From: Gigaspora margarita
Lineage: Eukaryota > Glomeromycota > Glomeromycetes > Diversisporales > Gigasporaceae
Length of the DNA stretch: 64,000 bases
Assembly: GCA_009809945.1 (NCBI GenBank)
Contig: WTPW01001580.1
Span: 102,440-166,439, forward strand
Reading direction: 5' to 3'
The position numbers and the translations under genes are program-made. Shown here piece after piece: positions 10,931 through 21,988 of the stretch (positions within the stretch are counted from its first letter, which is position 1; each line of letters opens with the position of its first letter). The notes below the pieces were generated by a model. That model was not told the DNA's origin. It ran no database searches and worked only from the letters and a program-made list of their open reading frames with translations.

Positions 10931-13120
10931 AATCTGAATGCACTGAGATTCTGTGCTCAATTTTTTTTTTAAAAAAAGCCAGTAATTTGTTCTAGATTTG
11001 TGGTTCTTTTAGTTTTCTCATTATGATCTTACTTGAACTTATTACAGGAACCTGAACACACTGAGGTTCTGAACCAAAGAATTTTTTTTAAAAAAGTAAT
11101 CATTTATTATTAGTTTCATAGTTCTACTAGTTTTCTCATTACAATCTTACTTGAACTTATTATAGGAGCCTGAATGCACTGAGATTCTGAGCCCAAGGTT
11201 TTTTTGTAAAAAAAAGGAGTAGTGATTTGTTCTAGTTTCGTAGTTCTTTTGGTTTTCTCATTATGATCTTACTTGAACTTATTATAGGAACTTGAATGCG
11301 CAGAGATTCTTAGTGCAACAAATTTTTTTTTAAAAAAAGAAGATTTGTAATTTGTTACTAGTTTCATGGTTCTTTTAATTTTCTTATTATAAACTTACTT
11401 GAACTTATTACAAGAGCCTGAATGACTGAGATTCTGAGTCTAACAAAATTTTTTTTAAAAAAAAAGATTTGTAATTTGTTCTAGTTTTATGGTTCTTTTA
11501 GTTATCTTATTGCGATCTTACTTGAGCTTATTATAAAGATCTGAATGCACCAAGATCTGTGCTCAAAAATTTATTTTTTAAAAAAAAAAGCTAGTAATTT
11601 GTTCTAATTTCGTGGTCCTTTTAGTTTTCTCATTATGATCTTACTTGAACTTATTACAGGAATCTAAATATGCTTAGGTTCTGAGCCAAAGAATTTTTTT
11701 AAAAAAAGGTAATAATTTGTTATTAGTTTTATGGTTCTACTAGTTTCTCATTACATCTTACTTGAACTTATTATAGAAACCTGAATGTGCCAAGATTCTG
11801 AGCCCAGCAAATTTTTTTTTATTAAAAAAATAGGTTTGTAATTTGTTACTAGTTTTTGTAGTTTTTTAATTTTCTCATTATGATCTTACTTGAACTTTTT
11901 ACAAGAGCCTGAATGCACCAAAATTCTGAGCTCCAAGATTTTTTTTTAAAAAAAGTTAATAATTTGTTCTAGTTTCATGGTTTTTTTAGTTTTCTCATTG
12001 CGATCTTACTTGAGCTTATTATAAGAATCTAAATGTGCTGAGATTTTGCGCTCAAATTTTTTTTTAAAAAAAAAGCCAGTAATTTGTTCTAGTTTTATAG
12101 TTCTTTTAGTTTTCTTATTACGGTCTTATTTGAACTTATTACAGGAACCTGAATGTGCTAAGGTTCTGAGCCAAAGGTTTTTTTTTAAAAAAGGTAATCA
12201 TTTGTTATTAGTTTCATAGTTCTACTAGTTTTCTCATTATGATCTTACTTGAACTTATTATAGGAATCTGAATGCACCAAGATTCTAAGCCCAAGGCTTT
12301 TTTTTAAAAAATGGTATAGTGATTTGTTTTAGTTTCATAGTTCTTTTGGTTTTCTTATTATGATTTTACTTGAACTTATTATAGGAACTTGAATGCGCTG
12401 AGATTTTTAGCCCAACAAATTTTTTTTTAAAAAAAGAAGGCTTGTAATTTGTTAATAGTTTCGTGGTTCTTTTAATTTTTTCATTCTTGAACTTATTACA
12501 AGAGCCTGAATGCACTGAGATTCTGAGTCTAACAAAATTTTTTTTAAAAAAAGGGTTAGTAATTTGTTCTAGTTTTGTGGTTCTTTTAGTTTCTTATTGT
12601 GATCTTACTTGAGCTTATTATAAGAATCTGAATGTGCCAAGATTCTGTGCTCATAAATTTTTTTTAAAAAAAATCTAGTAAATTGTTTTAGTTTTGTAGT
12701 TCTTTTAGCTTTCTTATTACAATCTTACTTGAACATATTACAGGAACCTGAATGTGCTAAGGTTCTAAGCCAAAGAATTTTTTTTAAAAAAAGTAATAAT
12801 TTGTTATTAGTTTCATGGTTCTGCTAGTTTCTCATTATAATCTTACTTGAACTTATTATAGAAACCTGAATGCACCGAGATTCTAAGTCCAAGACTTTTT
12901 TTTTTTAAAAAAAAAGTTAGTAATTTGTTTTATTCTCATGGTTCTTTTGGTTTTCTCATTACAATCTTAATAGAAACTTGAATGCACCGAGATTCTGAGC
13001 CCAACAAATTTTTTTTTAAAAAAAGTACTAGTTTCATAGTTCTTTAAATTTTCTCATTACGATTTTACTTGAACTTATTTCTTGTTTTAGAATCTGTACA
13101 CTACTGCTTAATAACAATAA

Positions 13121-13224
13121 GGCCACGCAAAGTTAATTTTTCATTTTGCATAACCTGGTGTTTCAAAATTCTGGTCACGGGTCAGATTTTTTTTTTTTTT
13201 TTTATAAATTAACTTTACGTGGCC
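13121..13224. mobile_element. 104-bp MITE with GGCCACGCAAAGTTAATTT ends
   Basis: GGCCACGCAAAGTTAATTT at the left is answered by AAATTAACTTTACGTGGCC at the right, with one mismatch. It sits just after the satellite array, and a related imperfect element follows at 13,253. Target duplication is not clear. Confidence 0.75.
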
Positions 13225-13252
13225 TAGATTAATTCATGTACACATTTAAAAT

Positions 13253-13478
13253 TATACAAAGTTAATTATTCAGTTTGCATAACATGGAATCAAAAACTTT
13301 GTCTTTTTTTGGGCCCATCAGGTAATTACGAAAAATTAAGATCAGCATTGGGTAACACCAGAGGACAAAATTAAATGGCAAAAATGGAATAATTGGCACA
13401 ATAGGAATTTAAAAAAAATTTTTTTTGAAAAAATTGGGTCAGTGGGTTATGCAAAACAAAAAATTAACTTTGCATAGC
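13253..13478. mobile_element. Diverged MITE related to 13,121
   Basis: TATACAAAGTTAATTATTCA...TTTGCATAAC at the left is inverted at the right as GTTATGCAAAAC...TTAACTTTGCATA. The AAAGTTAATT and TGCATAAC words are shared with the preceding MITE. The interior has no gene. Confidence 0.65.
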
Positions 13479-13479
13479 C

Positions 13480-14242
13480 AAACATAAGAAATTCTAACAT
13501 AGCACAAGAGAAAATTCTGAACAAAAAAAACTGTTTTGCAATAATATTCAATTTTAAATTTAAAAGTGTTTAAATAGCAATACATTGTAAAGCTATTTAT
13601 GCTTATATCCTAGCTATACTAATTATTACAAGCATATTATTGGGATGGCAGCTGTTTCTATGAGGAAATTTCCAATTTGTACTTGTGAAATTACTCTAAT
13701 GTGGTAGATATAATAGAAGATTGGTCATTGAAATTTAATAAACTTGAACTCGATTAAGAAATTTATTAGTGACAATTGCTTTTGCGCAATTGGATTGAAA
13801 AAATTTTAATTTAAACAGCAAGTTTTTCAACTTAATGAATGATTGTAAAAAATGTAACTGTATTGCTTAAATATTTGCAATAAATTAAAAAACATATGTT
13901 AATTTTTGTTTTTTAGTTTAAAGTTTGAATTTAAATTACATACAACATTTCATAGATTCTAAGAACCAATATTTTTTTTAAAACATCTTAATGTGATACT
14001 AAATGTATGGCATATATTCTATTATCAGAAATTACCAGCAAATATTTGATTGCCAATATTTCAAGATTTCGTAAACTGAATGTTTTTTGACTCAATAATC
14101 TTCGGCAGTTCCAATTGCTACATTTAATAAATCTTGAAGAGCTTGATGCAGAAATTATAATTTTTGGTGTAATAAAATAAAGGGTTTCTATGTAGCCACC
14201 GAGAAATTTAGTAAGCATTTCAATTACATTGCAAGATAAAAC
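13480..14242. other. AT-rich spacer, possible leucine-rich relic
   Basis: No gene supported. On the plus strand near 14,060-14,150 a short stretch reads like a leucine-rich repeat (NNLRQFQ, LINLEELDAE) behind a stop codon, weakly recalling F-box/LRR proteins. It is too short and broken to annotate. Confidence 0.25.
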
Positions 14243-14700
14243 ATATGGGCTGATTTTTGGAATTTATAAGTAGAGTGTATTTTTTAAAATTTAAAGCTAA
14301 ATAATGTCTGAACTACTAGTTCGTTTTAAATGATTTTACTACCAAAATGTTCGTCTCTTTGAGACGATTCCAACGAGCCCAAAATCATTAAAATCCAATC
14401 ACAGGATCATGAGATAATGCGCTGTCAAATAGTGCTGCACCTAGAGGGTGGTGTTGATTGGTAAGACCAATGTCTAACCAATTAACCCTACCCTCTAGGT
14501 GCATCACTATTTGACAGCGCATTATCTCATGATCCTGTGATTGGATTTTAATGATTTTGGGCTCGTTGGAATCGTCTCAAAGAGACGAACATTATTTTGG
14601 TAGTAAAATCATTTAAAACGAACTAGTAGTTCAGACGTTATTTAGCTTTAAAGTTTTAAAAAATACACTCTACTTATAAATTCCAAAAATCAGCCCATAT
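14243..14700. mobile_element. 458-bp near-perfect palindrome (foldback element)
   Basis: Arms of about 205 bp read ATATGGGCTG...CTGTCAAATAGTG inward from the left and mirror this from the right (CACTATTTGACAG...CAGCCCATAT), with only a few differences. The spacer of about 45 bp contains CTACCCTCTAGGTGC-type sequence. The arm segment with TTCGTCTCTTTGAGACGA and CCAATCACAGGATC recurs, also as an inverted pair, at 55,254-55,500, which marks a repeat family. The flanks (GATAAAACA and GATGAAAAT) match at 6 of 9 positions, a possible aged target duplication. No ORF. Confidence 0.88.
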
Positions 14701-14989
14701 GATGAAAATTTTTGTGTTTAGAATTAAAAATATAATAATAGAGTGATTGGATAGATAAGAATTTCAATTTTGTTTACTGTTTTGTTTTTATTAATTTAAC
14801 AATGATTAATTTTTTAAATCCTCCTATAAAATTCAATTATTATTGCTCAATATTTGAACGAAGGAAAACATATGGGGATTCACTATATCATATATATTAA
14901 AATACTAGACTCTGAAGAGATATTCCATCCCTTTATAATTTATTTCATCTTCGCCTGTAGCTGTAAGGAGAATCGATTTCTTAGTATTA

Positions 14990-15430
14990 CATAACCATAG
15001 GTCCTATCACTGCTATTGCAACTGTAGAGCTAATCATCAACTTGAGGTCCTTGTGCCACTAATCATCAAATATGCAGTCCTTGCACTGCTATTGCAACCA
15101 TGGATCCTAATCAGCAGCATGAGGCCCTTGCACTGTTATAGCAACTATGGGACCTAATAATAAACTTGAGGATCTTGTTTAATAATCTGCAAAAGCCCTT
15201 ACACTGCTAATTACCAAGCATGAGGCTTCACACTGCTATCACAACTACAAAGCTTAATCAATATCATGGAGTTCTTGTCTAACAACCAAATATGAGGCCC
15301 TTATACTGCTATCACCGCACGAAGCCTAATTAGCAACATATGGCACAGAATCTAATCACAAAAAAAAGTTCTTGCACTATTATTCCAGCTGTGGAGCCTA
15401 ATCATCAACTTGAGGTCCTTGCCTAATATA
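14990..15430 (+). repeat. Degenerate ~45-50 bp minisatellite, about nine units
   Basis: The consensus is roughly GGTCCTTGCACTGCTATTGC followed by AACTATGGAGCCTAATCATC and AACTTGA. Units vary in length by dropping parts. The family also occurs inverted at 2985-3160 and 3835-4025. No reading frame persists through it. Confidence 0.8.
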
Positions 15431-15768
15431 ACCTGGGAAATTTTTCTGAAAAATTTTTCCAAAGCTCATATGACGAAGCTACCGTATTATTTTTAGTTAT
15501 GTTGATCATTAACTATTTTAAGTTAATTATCTATTTATTTGCGAGGGTAAGACAAACTCCTAAAGAGAGAATAGCCAATTGGAAGTGCAAATTTTAACTA
15601 TTTTGGATCAGCCCAGCAAAGAATCTGAACATGTGTAAAAAGTAAAAAGCAAAAATAATATTTAAAGCGATCTTGTGCGCTAATTAAAAATGATGGCAAT
15701 AAAATTTTACACATAGCAATAATCTAACCCTATAACCTCTAATGTTAAGTTAGTTTATTTACAAATAA

Positions 15769-16450
15769 GTGGCTGCACAACACAGTTGTGCGAAACCAGG
15801 AACAGGGAAATTAGTACATTATTATGTAGATATTATATATCTAATTTCCAAATTACCTTGCCAATTACCAAATTACTTCAATGTCTTGTAGAGAAAAAGG
15901 TATAGTTTCTAAATTTTTATACTACAACCAGGACCCCGAAATATACATAGATAGGTCAGGTTAATTATAGGGTTAATAAAAAAGGAAAGATCTGCAGAAA
16001 AACTTCAAAAATAAGCAAAAATTACTATAAATAGAAAAGATCTGCATAAAAAACCTCAAAAATAAGCAAACTCATACCTGACCTATCTATGTATATTCGG
16101 GATCCTCTACAACCTCTGCGAATACGCATTCGATCTCGTGATTATCATGACTACTTTAATATAACTTAGTAAAAAATTAGCCAGTTACAATTAAGTTCAC
16201 TATGCTGTGTTAATATTGTTTTGAGATAGCAATAATAATTTGATACTGAATTTAGCTCCAATAGTAAACCCAGGTTCTACAAATATCATTCATTGTAGGA
16301 TTAATCAAGTAATATGAGGTCACAAATCACTTGGATCTATTATGCGATCAATTTAAGAGTCAGTTTACAAAATAATTCAAGAAGGCGCTAATAAGGTAAT
16401 AATTTTAAGGTTATATAATGCACGAACAATAATAATTTATTGTACAGGTC
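15769..16450 (+). mobile_element. Non-autonomous Helitron-like left end
   Basis: It begins GTGGCTGCACAACACAG and forms a perfect hairpin (GCACAAC/GTTGTGC) within the first 25 bases, followed by AAACCAGGAAC. The same start and hairpin design occur at 17,486 and 32,669. From here to about 16,440 the sequence is a close copy of 32,669-33,180, apart from the MITE at 15,930. Terminal hairpins fit Helitron2/Helentron ends. The right end was not located. Confidence 0.55.
15930..16106. mobile_element. 177-bp hAT-type MITE with perfect 8-bp target duplication
   Basis: The ends AGGACCCCGAAATATACATA and TATGTATATTCGGGATCCT are inverted and continue through ATAGATAGGTCAGGT. CTACAACC flanks both sides (15,922-15,929 and 16,107-16,114). 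The paralogous sequence near 32,820 lacks the element and reads straight through (ATACCAAAACCTTTGCG), an empty site that confirms the borders. Eight-bp duplications are typical of hAT. The interior has two GATCTGCA(G/T)AAAAA repeats and no ORF. A second copy sits at 21,800-21,980. Confidence 0.93.
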
Positions 16451-16499
16451 TTATGTAACAACCTGTGCTTTTTTCACTCGTTTATTGGCCCATGTTTAA

Positions 16500-17175
16500 A
16501 AAATAAATAAATCATAACACTTTCATATTTAATAAAAATATTAAAGTGTCCCAATTTAATTATTTTATTTTTATTATTATTAAAGCTGTATTCACATTTT
16601 TAAAAATGATGAAACATTCACGTTATTAGATCTTTTAAATTTTTATTGGATAATATCAGCATTAATTTGTTTTTGCTTTATAAAATTGTCTTGGATATAT
16701 TATTAGAGCTTCATTTCTTTTAATTCTTATTACATAGAATTGCATTATTATTGGATTTTGTTTTTTTTTAAAAATTTTATTGGATAAGTCATACATTATT
16801 AGATCTTCACTTTCTTTAAAATTCTTTATTTATTGGATTTTTGCCTTTTTTTAATTTTATTGTACAAGTCATACATTATTAGATCTTCACCATTAATCTT
16901 TGCTTTTTTTAAATTCTTTATCAGACAAATTCACATTTTTATTAAAATCCTTCTTGGGCAGATTGCACATTATTAAGTTTTTTGATTTCTTTAAATTCTA
17001 ATTAACTGAGTCATATATAATTTTGTTTTACTTTCTTTACATAATTTTTACTAAACGAGGTTATGTTATTGAATTTTCACTTTCTTTAAAACTTTCTATA
17101 TGTAGTTATATTTTTGCTTTTAGATTAGTTTTAGTTTATTTTTTTTAAAAAAAATTATTGTGAATGAGAGTTTTC
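16500..17175 (+). repeat. Degenerate ~65-70 bp tandem repeat, T-rich
   Basis: The phrase ACATTATTAGATCTTCACTT followed by TCTTTAAATTCTTTATTGGA recurs about nine times with heavy drift. No gene found in 16,440-17,480. Confidence 0.6.
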
Positions 17176-17678
17176 ATTATTAGGTTCATGCCTGAACTTT
17201 GATTTAATAGATTGATATTTTGCACGAAAGAATTAATAATTTAAATCATAGATTCTTTTTTATTTATACTGTTATCTAATGCATGTATTTAATATTTTAT
17301 ATGACAGTAATAAAAATTGGCTTTTTATTGAGGTAAAAGTGACACAGGGTTGTTATGCTAAACCTGTTAAATAATATAAATAACTAACTTTGCATGGACT
17401 AACCTATATCACATGACCTTCAGCCATATGACCCAGGTTAACCTGTATAACTTTGGTTATTTTACAACCCATACAATAACTATTAGGGTAGCTGCACGAT
17501 GTAGTTATGCCAAACCAGGAATATGTTATAATTACAGCACTAAGTATGACAATACAGATCATTTTTGAAATATATTTTTGTTTTAATTATTGCAGTTGAT
17601 GCCAACTGGAGGTCAATATAAACCTATGTAAAAGTATTATCATAATAATGTAATGAAAGTATTTCACACTTTCTAAAA

Positions 17679-17943
17679 ATGAATAATGAAAATCATTATT
17701 CCAACCAAAAAGGATTTTTCAAAAATCAATGTAGTGACAAACAGGAGAAACTGTCGATGCTATACAACTGATTTTGTACATGAAGTGAAACAAATAAAAA
17801 AATTATACCAGAACGATCACATAAATGTGTAACATGAAATGTGAGAGGTATGGTTTATGTTCGTGAAAGTTGATGTCCACTATGCTGATTTTTACGAAAT
17901 CCTTTTTTAGTAGGGGTAATAATTTTCATTTATTCATTTTTGG
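17679..17943. repeat. Inverted repeat in the Helitron left flank
   Basis: Arms of about 64 bp (AATGAATAATGAAAATCATT... inverted as ...AATTTTCATTTATTCATTTT, with TAGTG ends) surround about 135 bp. It is either a MITE inserted in the Helitron flank or part of the element's own secondary structure. No ORF. Confidence 0.75.
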
Positions 17944-18869
17944 ACAAAGTTATGGTTTACATGCGAATTTTGCAGCATTAGAAGTTAATGCTATAGTGGT
18001 GATCGTGTAATGTTAGTTTGGGCAGAGAATTTATTATTGAATAGGTTGGTGTTGTATTGTAGTATGATTTTACGTATGATAGGAAGATGATGTATTCGAC
18101 AGAAAGGTAAATAAATATGTATATTGTGTGTTGTTTAGGTGGGTGTGAGAATTACGATGATTTATAGTGATTAAGATGATGTTAGAATTATGTAATTTTT
18201 TATTGATGATAGATTGGTGCGGTTAAATGTTTGGGTAGGCAGAAAACAGATAAGTAAGTATCGTGGTAATTTATGTGCCGAATTCTGGCATTTAATTATT
18301 AAATTTTAGTATGTGGTAATTTTTTATATTTTAATTTGGGTGACTGATAACATGGGAAAATATTTTGAAGATTTTCGATTTAGGCATAATTTGTATTAAT
18401 TATGTGATTTTAGCTTTGAATTAAAAATATCGTAATAATTGCGCAGTGAGCAATAAATTATGTGGATAATTATATTATTAATGCGTGGGTAAATAAAATC
18501 TTTTGATTAAGAGATAATTGTGAAGAATTTATTTATGACTTGTGCGTTGTGTAAAATTTTAAGTGAATATTTCGATATGATGAACTTATTTAATTGAAAC
18601 AGTCATCAATATTGCGTAATCAAAACAAATATAATCAGTTTATAACGTAATAAAATATTAGACATCTTGCTTTGGGATTTTTTGCAGTATATAACGCATT
18701 TTACAAATATCTCTCAAAAAGTTATATTATTGTCTTGCGGTTGTTGATTAAAATTGTGATTTTTCCAACTAAAACTGAGTTAATGTATGTTTAAATATAA
18801 AATTTTAAAATTATGTTGCGGTATAAGAAATGCTAATTTGTGGAATTTTCTTAGAAACAACGATTCATT

Positions 18870-20549
18870 ATGCAAAATTACAGGTCAAAGTGTAAGGTAC
18901 AGAAAGCTGCTAAACGAGCGAGAGCGGATTGTCGCCAACGTGAACTAGAACAACAGCGTAGAGGACAAGGAACTTGTCATACCAAATAATGAAAAATTTG
19001 TATTGAAAGAGATGCTCAAGCGAGGGAAATTGGCGTTTTACTGCGAATCCTTGAATTAGATACTAATTATAACCTGCTTGAAGAGCAATATGCGGACTGG
19101 CCGTGGCCGATTAATAAAATTGTTGTGAATAATGCTTTAGCGAAATTTCGCGAAGACACTAGCTGCAATTCGCTTCGGGAATTGCCGTGTGTAGTTTGTT
19201 CAGGCTTATTTTTATGTAAACATTTAAACACAATTGCAGTGAGAGAAATTAACTTACCATTGCTCAAGGCTAATAAGGAACTTGAAAAATCGGTTTTTGA
19301 AATTGATTTCATATATCAGCACCCGTGTATAGATAAGAGTGGTCATAAAATTTTGCTAGATAGGAACAGGTTTGTTGAGCGAAACTTGAGCAACAAGAAT
19401 GAGAATCCATTTGACCTTCGAATTTGCGACAATTGCAAGTGATCATTAGATGCCAGTAAAACTCCGTTATTATCTTTGGCGAATATGTGGGTTGGGCCAA
19501 CGCCGCTAAGTCTTTAGGGATTAACAATACTGGAGCAACTTTTAATATCTACAGGTTATATATGCATAAATCTTATTCAACTTACGGATCGAAGACACAC
19601 ACACCATGGATTAAAAGGCCATGTAATTACATTTACGCAGAAACCAACCACACTTAACACTATTTTACTATTGCCTATGTATCGATTGTGCGATTTTCTG
19701 AAAGTGGTATTTATCAGACAAAAACCACCATCAGAAGAACAATTGAAAAAAGTATTGCATGTTAGAAAAAATAAAGTTGCAGAGGCTTTAGATTGGTTGA
19801 TGAATCATAATATTTTATATAAAGATATTAGATTAGATAAAATGGTATTAGATTTTCTGCCGGAAGATGAAGTGCTGGTTTCACTAACAGCAACTGCCGT
19901 AAAAATTGACATTGATCCAAAAAAAGTAGAACATTATACCAGATACGTTACAGATCCAGTTAATGAAAATGATATAAATGACGAAGATGTTACAGAAAAA
20001 GATGAGCTTAGTGACGAAGGAGAAATAGCGGATTATTTCGGATTGCATGATCCTATCGGTGGAGCCTCTGAATTAAGAAGTTCGGGAATAGTATATGCTT
20101 ATAGTATTCCTATTCCTGAAAAAGATCGAACTTTGAAATTGCTTGAGAAAATAATGCGAGAACTATCTAATGATATTCAAGATAATTCAAATATAATCTT
20201 AATGCCACATTCAAGGCAGCCTAAAAATGAATATATAGATCTGACACTCTTGCCTGCTGCTTTTTCTGTCTTGTTTCCCTATGGGGTTGTTGATCATGAA
20301 GATGAATTTCGCGAACAACATATATCACTTAAACAGTATATAGATCATTTGTTAAGACTTCGCGATTCTAAATTTAGACATCACCAATTGTTTATTTTTG
20401 TAATGTTTGATATTTTACGAAGAAGAGAAATTTTAACAGGTAATTACTTGATGACTAAACAATCGAACTTTGAGAAAACAGCTGAGTTAATTTCAAAATT
20501 AAAGTTGCAAGATATTGAAACTGCAATTAAACAAGAACAAGATGAATAG
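18870..20549 (+). pseudogene. Helitron Rep-helicase, N-terminal region (basic leader, zinc-type segment, DUF6570-like)
   Basis: The ATG at 18,870 opens a single reading frame that stays in register to about 21,570, broken only by nonsense codons (here TAA 18,987, TGA 18,990, TGA 19,440, TAG 19,515, TAG 20,547). The first 40 codons are Lys/Arg/Gln-rich. A Cys cluster follows (CVVCSGLFLCKH) and then the DUF6570-like block: MWVGPTPLSL, LTILEQLLIS, HGLKGHVITF and PPSEEQLKKVLHVRKNKV. This N-terminal layout precedes the Rep domain in many fungal and animal Helitrons. The acidic linker around 19,960-20,040 is typical. It is a relic: no single product could be made. Confidence 0.85.
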
Positions 20550-21799
20550 CCTATCGCTAATAAAGCTGTTCTTGAGTTAATAAGAAATGTTAATGTTGTT
20601 GGAGGGAAGATAATGGGTTCACATCAATCGTGTATTCGTCTTCGTAAAGAAATTCGTGCTGTTACTCTGAGAGATGGTTTACCTTCATTATTTATGACTA
20701 TTAATCCTGCGGATCTTCATAGTCCAATAGTAATGATGTACGCAGGAAAAGAAGGTAATATCAATACATTACCTCCAGAAAAATTTCCAACAGTGACAGA
20801 AAGAGCGAAATTAGCTCATCTTGATCCATCTGTAGTGGCGAAATATTTTGACGTGGTCATAAAAAAAATAATTGACAATATTATTGGTTATAGAAAAATA
20901 AATAGTGGTGTATTAGGTAAAATAAAAAATTATTATGCGGTGACCGAATATCAAGACTGTGGCACACCTCATTGCCATATGCTAATCTGGCTTTGGGGTG
21001 CACCAAATCCTATTGAACTGAGAAGTCATCTTCATGATAGAGGTTTTAGAGAATGACTAATGAGCTATTTAAATGAGATTATCAAGGAGGATGTTAGTTA
21101 TCTATTGCCAAATGGTCATACTTTAACAAATGACATGTTATTTACTGAGTATAATTAGCTAAAAACAAATTTGGCAAAAAAAATGCACCCTTCATTCTTA
21201 CCAATTCCAGATCCGCAATCTCCTGACTTTGAAGAAAGATTTCGCCATGATGTTCTAGCAATTGTTAAAAGAACATTACTTCATGTGTGTACTAAAACGT
21301 GTAAAAAATATAATCGTGGTTAAATATTAGAATGTCATTTTGATTTCCCATATGAATTGGTTGAAGCACCAGGAAAAATTTATCCAGAACTTGGAATCAT
21401 TGCACTTCAACGGTGTAATGCTTACATTAACAATCACAATCCTTAAATAACTGCAAGCTGTCGCAGAAATAATGATATTAGATTCATTACAGCTATTAAA
21501 TTAGCATTAGCGTATACTCATTATATAACAGATTATATTACTAAAGCAGATGCAAGTATTCATAGTTCTCTTCTCATATGTCTATAACTCTAAATAAATT
21601 TGTTGAGGTATCTGAAGAAACAACAAAAAATTACATGTCAAGATCAAAATGACTGGTTACAATGTGTCTTAACAAGATCATAGGACAAACAGAAATGACT
21701 GGACCTCAAGTAGCAGCGTACCTTTTAGGTCTTGAAGATCATTTCACACCAAATAAATTTGCTTCGATATATCTTGGTTCTTTTGAGATGTACTTAACC
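20550..21799 (+). pseudogene. Helitron Rep (HUH nuclease) region
   Basis: This continues the frame of the previous entry. The Helitron_like_N signature GLPSLFMTINPADLHSP is followed by the HUH metal site in GTPHCHMLIWLWG (His codons at 20,970 and 20,976). The Y2 region reads YITDYITKAD, with tyrosine codons at 21,522 and 21,534, so both candidate nucleophiles survive. Rep would nick and join ssDNA at the element ends. Nonsense codons are at 21,054, 21,156, 21,321 and 21,444, and a frameshift occurs near 21,570. Afterwards coding resumes in another frame (LNKIIGQTEM, YLLGLEDHFTPNKF) and is interrupted at 21,800 by a MITE. Confidence 0.9.
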
Positions 21800-21980
21800 A
21801 GGGCCCTGAAATATACATAGATAGGTCAGGTATGAGTTTGCTTATTTTTGAGGTTTTTTATGCAGATCTTTTCTATTTATAGTAATTTTTTTGTTTATTT
21901 TTGAAGTTTTTTCTGCAGATCTTTCCTTTTTTAGTAACCCTATAATTAACCTGACCTATCTATGTATATTTTGGGGTCCT
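21800..21980. mobile_element. 181-bp hAT-type MITE inside the Helitron ORF
   Basis: Ends AGGGCCCTGAAATATACATA and TATGTATATTTTGGGGTCCT, with ACTTAACC duplicated on both sides (21,792-21,799 and 21,981-21,988). It is a sister of the element at 15,930, in the opposite orientation judged by the internal GATCTGC repeats. Element plus one duplication is 189 bases, a multiple of three, so the Helitron frame is the same on both sides. It must have landed after the Helitron itself. Confidence 0.95.
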
Positions 21981-21988
21981 ACTTAACC

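Larger units (their letters stand above)
7020..13085. repeat. Satellite array, ~120-bp unit, about 29 copies, interrupted twice
   Basis: The unit can be followed by its anchors: TAGTTTCATGGTTCTTTTAG, then TTTTCTCATTGCGATCTTAC, then TTGAACTTATTACAGGAACC, then TGAATGCGCTGAGATTCTG and a T-run/A-run hairpin before the next copy. About eight copies precede the first insertion, about four lie between the insertions and about seventeen follow. Units near 7.0-7.9 kb are the most diverged, those after 10.9 kb more regular, as expected when unequal exchange homogenises the middle of an array. Each unit carries a TTTTTTT-AAAAAAA self-complementary segment. The short reading frames inside are repeat translations, not genes. 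Interrupted at 7933-8570 and 9006-10930. Confidence 0.92.

Noticed and set aside
13988..14218. 76-codon minus-strand open frame
   Set aside because: If anything is coding here it is the opposite strand (weak leucine-rich repeat). Neither reading is long enough to support.
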